This document shows positions 27,008 through 36,580 of a stretch of DNA of 64,000 nt, piece by piece (the stretch's first letter is position 1; the number at the start of each line of letters is the position of its first letter). The DNA is from UBA12191 sp009937185 (GTDB lineage Bacteria; Planctomycetota; UBA8108; UBA1146): assembly GCA_938075155.1 (NCBI GenBank), contig CALJGL010000001.1:62001-126000 (forward strand), written 5' to 3'. The notes under the pieces are model-generated. The model was not told the DNA's origin. It saw only the letters and a program-made list of their open reading frames with translations, and searched no databases. The position numbers and the translations under genes were made by a program.

Positions 27008-28255
27008 CTACCATTCTTGGTTTTTAGACACGAAGGCTTCTTTTAATGAATCCGCCTGGATTTCCCAAAACCCGGGGCTTTTTCGCATCAAACGACTGAC
27101 TACCCTTCGATTAAGGAATACTGCAGGTGTTCCTCTAACAGACGCTTTCCTGCCTAGAGCCACATCTTCCGTGATTCTTTTCCGCACTCCCGGAGAACTC
27201 ATATCACGGGTAAATTTGCCGACTTCAGCTCCGATCGACTGCGCAGCTTCAGCCCACTTTACGGATCCCAGCGACGATCTTCTTTCGAGAAGATAATCCC
27301 TCATTTCCCAGAATTTCCCCTGAAGCCTTGCAGCCTCAAGAGCTTGGGCTCCGGCAAACGCATATGGGTGCTCAGATGTATTCGGATAATGTTTCCATAC
27401 AATTTCTAGGTGCCCATTGAAGATCGGCATAATGACGTCTTCGAGATATTTTTCAAATTGAGCACAGTTGGAACATTGAATATCAGAGAAGATCGTCAGT
27501 TGATATCGCAAACCCTTCGTCTTTCCTCTTTTGGGATCATCTCTTCGAATATCATCACTATCAAACTTGTAACCGCCCCCACGATACGCGGTCTCCACCT
27601 TTTCAATATCTTCAGCCAACTTTTTGAGTTCTAAAGTTTGTTCCTGAATAGCATCAAATCGTGCCACTGCTTTCCCCTCGGAGATCTGTAACTGTGCAGT
27701 CCAGCCCCCAAGAATAGCGATCACCCCCACTGCGAGGAGCAACCTCAAGGAAGGCTCTCCTTTCGCCCATGAAACATCGCCAACGGGCCTCAGGATAAAA
27801 GCGATGGCAAAGATCCCGACGTTACACATGTGACTGATCAAGCACAGCCCGCAGGTATCCCCGATGACTCCGAGCATGAGGATGATATAGGCGATGGAAC
27901 CGATGACTCCTAGGCCATTGAACCAAAGCATCCAGCGAGAAAGAACCGCTCTGCCAGTATCCGGTGCACCCAATAACAGGTACCAAGCCGCCAATAGTGC
28001 GTAGTAAACAAACCCAATGGCAGCGACAGGAATACCCTCATAGGGTCCTTCTGATTGATCATCTCCGGGGGGGAATACTCCCCATACGCCATTGACTACA
28101 GAAGCGCAGCCATCACCTGATTCCCCACAGACACCCGACAGTAATCCAAGATCCGGTTGTTTTCCTGCATGCAGAGAAAGTAGCGAAGAACACATCCACA
28201 GGGCCACTAATGAAAGCGCTCCTGCAGCCCATCTCAATTTCATAGCTTTTGACAT
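27008..28255 (-). CDS. VKOR-DsbA-like fusion (disulfide bond generation)
   Basis: A 415-residue inner-membrane protein joining an oxidant regenerator and an oxidase. The N-terminal half (about 1-190) is a vitamin K epoxide reductase domain: a C...C pair in the first loop (SGVCGESGDGCASVV), several transmembrane spans (GFVYYALLAAWYLLLG), and the quinone-linked CGLC motif near 133-136. The C-terminal half is a DsbA/thioredoxin-like domain with active site CSNC near 261-264 (TIFSDIQCSNCAQFEKYL) and a cis-Pro segment RGTPAVFLNRR. Such proteins pass electrons from folding proteins to quinone. GGAGG lies five bases before the ATG. Cys-rich secreted proteins on both sides are plausible clients, though that is inference. 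Confidence 0.9.
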   Translation of the reverse strand: MSKAMKLRWAAGALSLVALWMCSSLLSLHAGKQPDLGLLSGVCGESGDGCASVVNGVWGVFPPGDDQSEGPYEGIPVAAIGFVYYALLAAWYLLLGAPDTGRAVLSRWMLWFNGLGVIGSIAYIILMLGVIGDTCGLCLISHMCNVGIFAIAFILRPVGDVSWAKGEPSLRLLLAVGVIAILGGWTAQLQISEGKAVARFDAIQEQTLELKKLAEDIEKVETAYRGGGYKFDSDDIRRDDPKRGKTKGLRYQLTIFSDIQCSNCAQFEKYLEDVIMPIFNGHLEIVWKHYPNTSEHPYAFAGAQALEAARLQGKFWEMRDYLLERRSSLGSVKWAEAAQSIGAEVGKFTRDMSSPGVRKRITEDVALGRKASVRGTPAVFLNRRVVSRLMRKSPGFWEIQADSLKEAFVSKNQEW

Positions 28256-28462
28256 CGGTGCCTCCGATTCAGAGTTTCCGTCAATGAGTCGATCTGATCA
28301 AGTTCAGAGCATACGCAGTTCAATGCAAAATGGCCAAGGGGTAACGAGATTCTTCCTGTTTCATGACGATGAAATTCGTAGATAATGCTCATTCTTGAAT
28401 CGGGGGGGGGCTTTTTGTACGCTCTTCCAATACGGCAGCGAATGCCCCAAAGGAGTGCATCC

Positions 28463-29704
28463 ATGAGTATGCAGGAATCACTAGAAGTCTCACAAGAGGA
28501 ATTCAGTCAACGACGTCAGCGACTCTCGGAAACCTTGGATGGAGCAACCGCCGTCATCTTTGCAGGAAAAGGAGGAGGTCTTCATGACGAATTCAGACCA
28601 AATCTTAACTTCGAATACCTGACAGGCATCACCGATGAATCAGGTGCCATTCTATTGTTGAATCCTGGAGATCAAAATCCCGCTCGCAGAGAGATACTGT
28701 TCCTCGAACCCCACCTTCCAGAATTAGAAAAATGGGATGGCTGGAGAGGACCCATCGACTCCAAGCTTCGGAGTAGTTATGGCTTCAAAAGCTTGATGAG
28801 AGTTTCGGCATTTCCGGGCGCATTGCTCCAAGCCTGCAAAAGATCATTGCATGGTATGTGTCTGCATCCATTGGTGAACCATCAGTCTCCGGTAGGACCA
28901 GACCTTGAAGTTTTCCAAAAGTTACAACAGAGGATTCCAGGCTTCAAAGTGACGGATGGAAGTTCATTAGTCCCCCAGTTACGGAGCGTGAAATCTAAAT
29001 CCGAATTAAACATGATTCGGAAATCTGCAGAAATCACTGCGAAGGGATTCCAGAGTATTCTTAATACTCTGAAACCTGGCATCACAGAATTCGATGTTCA
29101 AGAAGCCGCAGAACATGCGTACCGAGCCCATGGCTCTCGTGGTCCATTCTATGGCACGATAGTAGGAGCCGGATTCAATGGCACCATTCTTCACTACAGA
29201 GCCAATTGTGACGTCATTGCGGACGGAGAGATGGTCGTTATTGATAGTGGAGCGCGATTCGGAAAAGGCTCAGGGGGATATGGCTCCGATGTCACACGAA
29301 CCTATCCCGCAAATGGACGATTCACCGAACGTCAAAAAGAAATCTATTCGATAGTTTTGGAATCTATGGAAACCACCATAGCAGCGGTCAAACCCGGAAT
29401 TACCTACGCTGAACTCGATTCCATCTCTAGAAAAATCATTACGGATGCAGGATACGGCGATTATTACCCCCATGGCGTAGGACACCCCATTGGACTCGAA
29501 GTTCATGATGTTCAACCCGATCATCATGTTGCAGAAGGGGCGATCATCACCATTGAACCGGGAATCTATCTCCCCGAAGAAAACTTCGGCGTCCGCATCG
29601 AAGACGACATTTTGGCGACCTCAGAAGGCCCCGTAAATCTGACCGGAGAGATTCCAAAAACAATCGAGGATATTGAATCCGCTATGGCGAACACCACCCC
29701 TTGA
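28463..29704 (+). CDS. Xaa-Pro aminopeptidase (M24B family)
   Basis: A cytoplasmic 413-residue enzyme that removes an N-terminal residue preceding proline. ATG 28463 has AAGGAG seven bases ahead; the in-frame start at 28385 would add 26 residues without support. An AMP_N domain (about 5-140; FSQRRQRLSETLDGATAVIFAGKG, and ITDESGAILLLNPG) precedes the pita-bread catalytic domain. The five metal ligands are visible as VVIDSGARF, SDVTRTYP, HGVGHPIGLEVHD, TIEPGIYLP and RIEDDI. Its stop lies just before the ribosome binding site of the HD protein, so the two are probably co-transcribed. Confidence 0.92.
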   Translation: MSMQESLEVSQEEFSQRRQRLSETLDGATAVIFAGKGGGLHDEFRPNLNFEYLTGITDESGAILLLNPGDQNPARREILFLEPHLPELEKWDGWRGPIDSKLRSSYGFKSLMRVSAFPGALLQACKRSLHGMCLHPLVNHQSPVGPDLEVFQKLQQRIPGFKVTDGSSLVPQLRSVKSKSELNMIRKSAEITAKGFQSILNTLKPGITEFDVQEAAEHAYRAHGSRGPFYGTIVGAGFNGTILHYRANCDVIADGEMVVIDSGARFGKGSGGYGSDVTRTYPANGRFTERQKEIYSIVLESMETTIAAVKPGITYAELDSISRKIITDAGYGDYYPHGVGHPIGLEVHDVQPDHHVAEGAIITIEPGIYLPEENFGVRIEDDILATSEGPVNLTGEIPKTIEDIESAMANTTP

Positions 29705-29721
29705 GAAGGAGTCGCAAATTG

Positions 29722-30261
29722 ATGACAAGAGAAGAATCCCGAGAACTCCTCACAAGCATGATGGAATCGCCTGCTCTTCTGGCTCATGTCCGATCGGTAG
29801 AGATCGTCATGGAGGCATACGCAACAAAATACGGTGAAGACTCAGATCACTGGGCCATCACTGGCCTTCTTCATGATGCGGATTATGAAAAACATCCTGA
29901 AGAACACCCAAAGGTGATCACAGCTCTCCTAGAGGAACGTGGAGAAACAGAGAAAGCACATGCGATTCACTGTCATTACACGAAGTGGGGATACGAGTGC
30001 GAAACACTCCTCGATAAAGCCCTACTCGCCAGTGATGAACTGACGGGGTTGATCATCGCTGTCGCCAGATTACGCCCCAACAAACTTCAAGACTTAACCC
30101 CTAAGTCGGTGAAGAAAAAACTCAAGGACAAGAATTTCGCTGCAGGAGTGGACCGGACAGAGGTGCACACGGGTATTGAACTTCTAGGCGTAGATTTAGA
30201 CGATCACATCTCTTTTATCATCGCAGCCCTAAAGCCCTTCGAAAAAGAAGTGATCGTTTGA
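29722..30261 (+). CDS. HD-superfamily hydrolase-like protein
   Basis: A 179-residue protein with HD-domain character: an N-terminal His in LLAHVRSVEIVMEAYA, then GLLHDADYEKHPEEH supplying the HD pair, and a later Asp in LLASDELTGLI. HD proteins are metal-dependent phosphohydrolases acting on nucleotides or cyclic nucleotides. I chose ATG 29722, ten bases after AGAAGGAG (29704-29711), over the TTG at 29701 that overlaps the preceding gene. It sits directly behind the Xaa-Pro aminopeptidase. The substrate is unknown. Confidence 0.85.
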   Translation: MTREESRELLTSMMESPALLAHVRSVEIVMEAYATKYGEDSDHWAITGLLHDADYEKHPEEHPKVITALLEERGETEKAHAIHCHYTKWGYECETLLDKALLASDELTGLIIAVARLRPNKLQDLTPKSVKKKLKDKNFAAGVDRTEVHTGIELLGVDLDDHISFIIAALKPFEKEVIV

Positions 30262-30369
30262 TTCCAATCAGCCGCCACGAGTGAACTAGGTACTTGGCTG
30301 ATCAGCTTCTCAGGATAAGATCAATATCAGATCGATTTATGCTCACATCGAGACAGAAAAGCGGTTTCC

Positions 30370-33273
30370 TTGGTCTATAGAGTTGAACGACCCAGCCTGC
30401 CTCTACTGCTACTGCCGCTATCTGTTCTCATTCTGCCTGCACTCTTGCTCATGGGTCTGCTTCTGATCTCGTCCACTTCCGAACTCGTCTTCGGCAACAA
30501 CAGCAGTGAAGATCCGATGGCTCTTCCGAAAATATCCTCTCCTGATACCCCCAATACAAATTCCAATGTTGCCGAGCCCAATCTGGACGACGTCGATGAA
30601 CCTTCAAGGAATCTGACGTGGTGCGATGTCCCCCTCGATAGACAGCAACTGCGTCAGACTCTCGACCAGTTTTGGTTGTCCCGTTTAGATGAAAACGGAC
30701 TTACCCCCCCAGAAGAAGCCTCACCTGAACAACTGCTCCGTAGACTCCATTATGTCGTCACAGGTTTACCTCCCACTCCAGAAGAGTTGGAATCCTTCCT
30801 CAATGACACCAATGAGAATCGCTGGAACCTACGTATTGAGAATTTATTAGCTAGTGAACAGTACGGCGTTCATTGGGCACGTCATTGGTTGGATCTGGTG
30901 CGCTGGGCTGAAACCGACAGTTACGAAAGAGATCGCCTCAAACCAGGTGCATGGAGATACCGAGACTGGGTCGTCGACGCATTTAACTCGGATATGCCCT
31001 ATGACCAATTCATCATTTCCCAGTTGGCCGGAGACGAGCTGGAGAATGAATCACTCAACCAGCACGTGGCCACCGGATTCCTTCATCTCGGCGTACGGAA
31101 TGATGAACCCGCAGATCTAAAACAAGCCATCTTCGACGATCTCGACAGCATGCTGGATACGACCTGTCGATCAATGCTGGGTATCAGCATGGGCTGCGCA
31201 CGCTGCCATGATCACAAGGGAGACCCTATCCCTACTCGTGACTACTACCGAATGCTCTCATTTTTCGAGGGCATGAAACCTTATAAAACAGGGGGTGGTA
31301 ACGGGATCAATACTACGAATTTTGTACGGGATTTGCCCATCGACCTCGGCAGCAGCAAATTCGATGAGAGCCTCGAAAGTTGGAAACGAGAACACTCAGA
31401 ACGTCATTCTGAGATTACACACCTGTTAGAAGAAGTGAGTGAGCGTTGGGGTGAAGAAATTCTCACCGAGGCAAACAACACCACCTTCAAAGACAGCACG
31501 GTTTACTTAGATTTCAATCAGCCCCCTCATACCGATTCTGCTCAATCGGAAACAACAACTAACATTGAGTATGAAGAGGTCCAAACCCAAAGAGGAATCG
31601 GCAAGAATGGTTCACCTTCTCTATCTCTCGCTGGTACTGGATACGTAAGTATTCCCCGACCCGTCCAAGACAACTTCACGATATCTTTCTGGTTCAAAAC
31701 AGATCGTCTCGGCAGAGGTAACAATAGAGATCTACGCTGGATTCTGGGCTCAGGTTTCGTCGACGGAGAAATCTTCGGGATCGTTCCTGATTTCGGAATC
31801 TCTCTCGTTGCAGATCATGTCTGCGCAGGTGTCGGAGATCCTGAAGTCTTCATTCATGGTCCAGGAAAAATGAACGATAATCAGTGGCACCATGTTTGCT
31901 TCACCCGAAACATGGAGACGGGAAGAATTGCTCTCTGGACAGATGGAGTCGAACGATCTTCTGCCACGGGGAGCAAGAAATCTCTGAATCGGCCAGAGAA
32001 AATAAACATTGGAAGAATGCTCCCTGGTGCAGGATCACTCAACGGGGAAATGGATGATGTTGTTTTTTGGAACAGGGTACTTTCTTCACGAGAAATAATA
32101 GACCTATCGATGGGTGGAGGCACTCTTCCGGAACATGTTCAACTCGTTTCGGAACGACTCGGCAAGGCAGAAGGCCAAAGGCTGGAACAGGCGATAGAGC
32201 GTCTTATCGAGTTAAAACGTCCCACACGAGAGTTCGTTCAAGTCCTCTCTGCACAGGAACAAAATAAAATCCCTAAAAGCTATATTCGGATTCGCGGTAC
32301 CGCTTCCGCTCTAGGAGATGAAGTCACACCAGGATTCCCTCAGATATTAGGTGGAGCAGATGCTTCCATCGAGAAGCCTACGGATGGAGAAAGCAGCGGT
32401 AGACGTTTGACTTTAGCACGCTGGATTGCAAATGAAGAGAACCCCCGAACTGCACGAGTCATGGCCAACAGAGTCTGGCAGCATGTTTTTGGTGAACCAA
32501 TAGTTCCGACTCCAAATGATTTCGGAATTTTCGGACTCCCTCCTTCAGATGCTCAACTTCTCGACAAGTTAGCTCTCGATTTAGTCGAGAGCGGTTGGAG
32601 CATTAAATCTCTCCTTCGTTCCCTGTTGAACAGTTCCGTATTTCGTAGTTCGGGGCGTTTCCATCAAGGCAATGACCGCACGGATCCCAGAAACCGGTAC
32701 AACTGGAAGTTCCGCGGACGAAGACTCTCGGCTGAAGAGATTAGGGATTCTATTCTCTCTTTCAGCGGTGATCTCAATTTGAAAATGGGTGGCCCAGGGG
32801 TATACCCTCCTCTTCCAGATGAAGTCCTCGCCACATCTTCCAGACCAGATTCGGCATGGAATGAATCTTCAGAAGAGGACTCTTCCAGAAGAAGTATTTA
32901 TATCCATGTGAAACGATCTCTTCTTCATCCGCTGCTTCAAGCATTTGATATGGCAGACACTGATAATCCATGTCCGGTTCGATTCAATACGATTCAACCC
33001 ACCCAAGCACTCACTCTGCTCAATAGTGATTTCTCCGAGCGACAGGCGATATCATTTGCAGATCGACTTGAAAACGAACACTCCAATAATCGGGACCGGA
33101 TTCGAGCCTGCATGCTCATCGTTTCCCAGAAAATACCGACTCCACATCGAGTTGATGAGAATCTTACGTTTTTTGAAAACTTAAAATCAGAGTATGAACT
33201 GAATGACCGGCAAGCCCTTGAGATCTATTGCCTGATGGCATTAAACCTCAATGAAACGGTCCACATAGACTGA
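30370..33273 (+). CDS. DUF1549/DUF1553 protein with LamG insertion
   Basis: A large 967-residue protein of the type abundant in Planctomycetota and Verrucomicrobiota, normally paired with a DUF1501 protein as here. After an N-terminal hydrophobic segment (LPLLLLPLSVLILPALLLMG) comes DUF1549 (about 80-310) with RHWLDLVRWAETDSYERD and the cytochrome-like CARCHDHKGDP. A LamG/concanavalin domain (about 420-585: FTISFWFKTD, WHHVCFTRN) precedes DUF1553 (about 675-930: RVMANRVWQHVFGEPIVPTPNDFG, RRLSAEEIRDSIL). Family function is unproven; a role in polysaccharide or sulfated glycan breakdown at the cell envelope has been proposed. The only start in this frame after the upstream stop that fits is TTG 30370, with no good ribosome binding site, so the start is uncertain. 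Confidence 0.9.
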   Translation: MVYRVERPSLPLLLLPLSVLILPALLLMGLLLISSTSELVFGNNSSEDPMALPKISSPDTPNTNSNVAEPNLDDVDEPSRNLTWCDVPLDRQQLRQTLDQFWLSRLDENGLTPPEEASPEQLLRRLHYVVTGLPPTPEELESFLNDTNENRWNLRIENLLASEQYGVHWARHWLDLVRWAETDSYERDRLKPGAWRYRDWVVDAFNSDMPYDQFIISQLAGDELENESLNQHVATGFLHLGVRNDEPADLKQAIFDDLDSMLDTTCRSMLGISMGCARCHDHKGDPIPTRDYYRMLSFFEGMKPYKTGGGNGINTTNFVRDLPIDLGSSKFDESLESWKREHSERHSEITHLLEEVSERWGEEILTEANNTTFKDSTVYLDFNQPPHTDSAQSETTTNIEYEEVQTQRGIGKNGSPSLSLAGTGYVSIPRPVQDNFTISFWFKTDRLGRGNNRDLRWILGSGFVDGEIFGIVPDFGISLVADHVCAGVGDPEVFIHGPGKMNDNQWHHVCFTRNMETGRIALWTDGVERSSATGSKKSLNRPEKINIGRMLPGAGSLNGEMDDVVFWNRVLSSREIIDLSMGGGTLPEHVQLVSERLGKAEGQRLEQAIERLIELKRPTREFVQVLSAQEQNKIPKSYIRIRGTASALGDEVTPGFPQILGGADASIEKPTDGESSGRRLTLARWIANEENPRTARVMANRVWQHVFGEPIVPTPNDFGIFGLPPSDAQLLDKLALDLVESGWSIKSLLRSLLNSSVFRSSGRFHQGNDRTDPRNRYNWKFRGRRLSAEEIRDSILSFSGDLNLKMGGPGVYPPLPDEVLATSSRPDSAWNESSEEDSSRRSIYIHVKRSLLHPLLQAFDMADTDNPCPVRFNTIQPTQALTLLNSDFSERQAISFADRLENEHSNNRDRIRACMLIVSQKIPTPHRVDENLTFFENLKSEYELNDRQALEIYCLMALNLNETVHID

Positions 33274-33289
33274 CGTTGAAAGGCACGGC

Positions 33290-34768
33290 ATGAGTCAAAA
33301 CAAGGGTAAAGATCCAGCAGGGCAGTTTTGCGGTAGAACCCGAAGAGAGTTTCTGTGGGAAGCCGGAGCAGGCTTCACATCACTCGCACTTGGGGGTTTA
33401 TTGGGCCAAAATTTCTTTGCTGGTCAAAGCCTTGCGGCCGATGGACTGAGTTCATACACCAGCCCCCTAGCCCCCAATCCTGCAATGCTTCCAGCAAAAG
33501 CAAAGTCAGTCATTTTCCTCTTCATGTATGGAGGCCCGAGTCATGTCGACACCTTTGACTACAAACCCAAGCTCTATCCTTTAGATGGTCAAAACATTGA
33601 AGTGAAAACCTTCGGGCGAGGAGGTCACCGTAAAAGCGGTCGCGTAGTCGGACCGAAATGGAATTTCAAACCCTACGGAGAATGCGGAAAATACGTCAGT
33701 GATCTCTTCCCAAATGTAGGCTCAATGGTCGACGACATTTCATTTGTTCATTCTATGACTGCTGATTCACCTCTTCATGGTTCTGCTATGCTGATGATGA
33801 ACTCCGGAAAAGTTCTCAGTGGAGCACCCTCTTTAGGATCATGGGCCAATTACGGCCTAGGCTCTCTCAATGAGAACCTACCTGGCTTCGTTGTCATGCT
33901 CGATAAAACCGGGGGGCCCATTTCCGGTGCAAAAAACTGGTCCAGTGGATACATGCCTGCCCAATACCAAGGCACCGTTTTGCGATCAGAAGGCGTTCCG
34001 ATATTAGATTTAGAACCGGGTCAACTCCTTGGAGGAGGAATCCAAAGATCGGTACTCGATCACCTCCGTACTGAAAACGAAATTCATGCCGCAGCTCGAG
34101 TGGGAAATCCTGACCTCGCCGCTCGCATCGCCAGCTATGAATTGGCCTATCAGATGCAAAGCAGTGCACCAGAGGCGGTAGACATCGCTACCGAGGATGA
34201 GGAGACAAAATCTCTCTACGGAATCGATCGAGACAAAACTGCAGACTTTGGTCGTAAATGTCTCATGGCCAGACGACTCGTCGAACGTGGAGTCCGTTTC
34301 ATTCAGATCTATTCTGGAGGGAACCATAATGACAACAATTGGGATGCCCATGGAGATCTCAAGTACAACCACGACAAGCATGCTGGAGCCACGGACCTCC
34401 CCGTAGCAGGACTCCTCAAAGATCTCAAAAGAAGAGGCCTACTCGATGAAACACTGGTGATTTGGGGTGGAGAATTCGGACGACAACCCACTGCAGAATA
34501 TGAACATCTTACTGGAAGAGATCACAACTCTTATGGATTCACCATGTGGATGGCAGGGGGCGGTGTGAAGGGTGGAACCAGCATCGGCAGCACCGATGAA
34601 CTGGGAGCTGAAGCGGTCGAAAAACCCCTTCACGTCAAAAACCTTCATGCCACCGTTCTGCAACTGATGGGTCTAGACCCCAACCGTTTGAGTTATTTCC
34701 ATGCCGGGTTGGAAGAAAAATTGGTAGGCGTAGAGGGAGCACAGCCTATTTGGGATGCTATCGCCTGA
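33290..34768 (+). CDS. DUF1501 protein with Tat signal
   Basis: A 492-residue partner of the preceding DUF1549/DUF1553 protein. The N-terminus carries a twin-arginine signal (RTRREFLWEAGAGFTSLALG), which implies folded export. The body is DUF1501, a sulfatase/alkaline-phosphatase-fold family: AKSVIFLFMYGGPSHVDTFDYKP near the start, VHSMTADSPLHGSAMLMMNSG, and VIWGGEFGRQPTAE...GRDHNSYGF toward the end. The function is unknown beyond its constant co-occurrence with DUF1553. It starts 16 bases after the DUF1553 stop, so the two form an operon. Confidence 0.92.
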   Translation: MSQNKGKDPAGQFCGRTRREFLWEAGAGFTSLALGGLLGQNFFAGQSLAADGLSSYTSPLAPNPAMLPAKAKSVIFLFMYGGPSHVDTFDYKPKLYPLDGQNIEVKTFGRGGHRKSGRVVGPKWNFKPYGECGKYVSDLFPNVGSMVDDISFVHSMTADSPLHGSAMLMMNSGKVLSGAPSLGSWANYGLGSLNENLPGFVVMLDKTGGPISGAKNWSSGYMPAQYQGTVLRSEGVPILDLEPGQLLGGGIQRSVLDHLRTENEIHAAARVGNPDLAARIASYELAYQMQSSAPEAVDIATEDEETKSLYGIDRDKTADFGRKCLMARRLVERGVRFIQIYSGGNHNDNNWDAHGDLKYNHDKHAGATDLPVAGLLKDLKRRGLLDETLVIWGGEFGRQPTAEYEHLTGRDHNSYGFTMWMAGGGVKGGTSIGSTDELGAEAVEKPLHVKNLHATVLQLMGLDPNRLSYFHAGLEEKLVGVEGAQPIWDAIA

Positions 34769-34830
34769 TCACTGCTCGATAAGTCACCTCCTTGACGTTA
34801 TTCTCGAGATATATCCGAGGAGGTACTGCG

Positions 34831-36567
34831 GTGTATTCAGATCAAGAGAATTACGCAAAATCCAAGAACACAAAGTCGCAGGGAAATGCGATTTTAGATA
34901 TCAGTTCTTGCTACACAATCCCTTGTACCAGTCTGATGGGGTTTCTCCTTTTCATACTTCTTCCATCGGTGGCATGGGGACAGTTCAACCCGACTTCTTC
35001 AACAACCTTTGACAATCTAGAGGCAGGACTTCCTTCCGGTTTTTCTCAACAAGCCTTCTTCGCAGAAGGTGATGAAGGACCATCCAGTCTCGTGGTCACT
35101 TTTGATCGAGGCTCATTCTCCTTTAACGGATATTCTCCGGGACAACTCGTCGGAGGCCTTGTCGTTGACCTGTTTGTCCCCTCTCCGATTCTCACTGTTG
35201 AAGGTTTAATCATCGCTGAAGTTCAAGTGATTTCGGTAGGCCCTAATAGCTTGACTGCGAATGCAGTGGTGACAGAAGTCACCGGGAATGTGATTCCTGG
35301 CCTAGCGTTTCTTGGAATTCCGGATCCGACAGGGGCGACGGCATTCAATGTTCTTTACACCGATCTTCCAGGAGATTCGGGTGCTGTCATGAACGTTTCG
35401 GATGCAGGCTCGCTGCCATTGAGCGGCGCACTGGGATTCAATGTCCCTCTGACATGGAACACTCCTGCAATATTGACTCATTCTCCATTTGGAGGTGAAC
35501 TCACCGTAGAAACAACGCTGACATCTTCCAGTGGTGCAACGGTCATCTTGCCAGAAAGCTTCTCTCTATCTGGAGGGATTGCTCCCCCGCAGCCGGTCAC
35601 CGCTTTGAACTGCAATACCGCAGCAGAATCGGTGCAACTCAGTTGGCAAAACTCAGGAACCTACGATTCGATCGACATTTTCCGAAATGGATCCCTCAGG
35701 GCGACCATCGTGGGAGATGCCACAGGGTTCTTGGATACCAGTCCGGAACCTGGACTTAATCAATATGAAGTAAAAGGAGTCCTGTTTGGACTCCCCTCGA
35801 CAGGAACCTCATGCTCCACTGAGGTTTCCGTACCGCTCAATCTAGTCGGACTACCCACTCTGGATGCAGCCCCTGCGAATCCGTTAAATCTGGATATCAC
35901 GGCGTCACTGGAACTTCCAACGGAAGGGTTTTCCCTTCCCATCACCTACGACCCTCTTCTCTTCCGATTTGACGGCGCCACCATCGACCAATCCGATTCT
36001 GCAGGCGCAGAGTTCTTCATGGTCGAATCCGATGGCATCACGGGAGTCACGAGTATTTTCCTGCTCTATGATTCCGCTGACGTCGAACACATCCCTTCTG
36101 GTATCGCCAGAGTTCTGTGCCAAATTCAGGGTATTGTTAGGGAATCCGTCAACGAAGGTACTCAAGTCAATATTTCGCTTCCTGTGGTCGCAGGTGCTCC
36201 TCCCGTAGCAGCCATCATCGTTCAAAATAATGGCGCTGGATATTCCCCCCAGAGAACCGATGGCATCATTAATGTCGTGGGCCCGCCGACGACAGCTTTT
36301 AGTAGAGGTGATGCCAATCTGGACTTGTCCCTCGACCTTGCCGATGCCATCGCTGTATTAGGATTTCTCTTTTCGACAACGGGTACGGCCGGCTGCATGT
36401 CGGCTCTCGATGCCAATGACGACGAAACCGTCGACGTCGCAGATCCTATTCAAATTCTAGATGTGCTTTTTGGAGGGGGAGCCCCTTTACCCGAGCCCAG
36501 CCAAGGAAATTGCTCATACGATCCGACAGCGGGAACTCTGACCTGTATTCAAGGGGCCTGTCCTTAA
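34831..36567 (+). CDS. Secreted protein with cohesin-like domain and dockerin-like C-terminus
   Basis: The start is GTG 34831, seven bases after a very strong GAGGAGG (34817-34823); the frame opens at 34792 without a site. The 578-residue protein has an unusually long N-region before the hydrophobic signal (LMGFLLFILLPSVAWG). A beta-rich N-terminal domain of unknown type (about 50-260) is followed by a fibronectin-III-like segment (ALNCNTAAESVQLSWQNSG), then a divergent cohesin-like domain (about 365-475; LPTEGFSLPITYDPLLF, AGAEFFM, IARVLCQI). The dockerin-like module has loops DANLDLSLDLAD and DANDDETVDVAD and ends IQGACP. It converges on the next gene with 13 bases between stops. The role is probably extracellular and structural. 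Confidence 0.82.
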   Translation: MYSDQENYAKSKNTKSQGNAILDISSCYTIPCTSLMGFLLFILLPSVAWGQFNPTSSTTFDNLEAGLPSGFSQQAFFAEGDEGPSSLVVTFDRGSFSFNGYSPGQLVGGLVVDLFVPSPILTVEGLIIAEVQVISVGPNSLTANAVVTEVTGNVIPGLAFLGIPDPTGATAFNVLYTDLPGDSGAVMNVSDAGSLPLSGALGFNVPLTWNTPAILTHSPFGGELTVETTLTSSSGATVILPESFSLSGGIAPPQPVTALNCNTAAESVQLSWQNSGTYDSIDIFRNGSLRATIVGDATGFLDTSPEPGLNQYEVKGVLFGLPSTGTSCSTEVSVPLNLVGLPTLDAAPANPLNLDITASLELPTEGFSLPITYDPLLFRFDGATIDQSDSAGAEFFMVESDGITGVTSIFLLYDSADVEHIPSGIARVLCQIQGIVRESVNEGTQVNISLPVVAGAPPVAAIIVQNNGAGYSPQRTDGIINVVGPPTTAFSRGDANLDLSLDLADAIAVLGFLFSTTGTAGCMSALDANDDETVDVADPIQILDVLFGGGAPLPEPSQGNCSYDPTAGTLTCIQGACP

Positions 36568-36580
36568 TTCCTATTCTTCT

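Noticed and set aside
31190..31215. CxxCH in the DUF1549 protein as a sign of a c-type cytochrome
   Set aside because: CARCHDHK is part of the DUF1549 signature itself; a separate cytochrome domain is not visible. Heme binding is possible but cannot be claimed.
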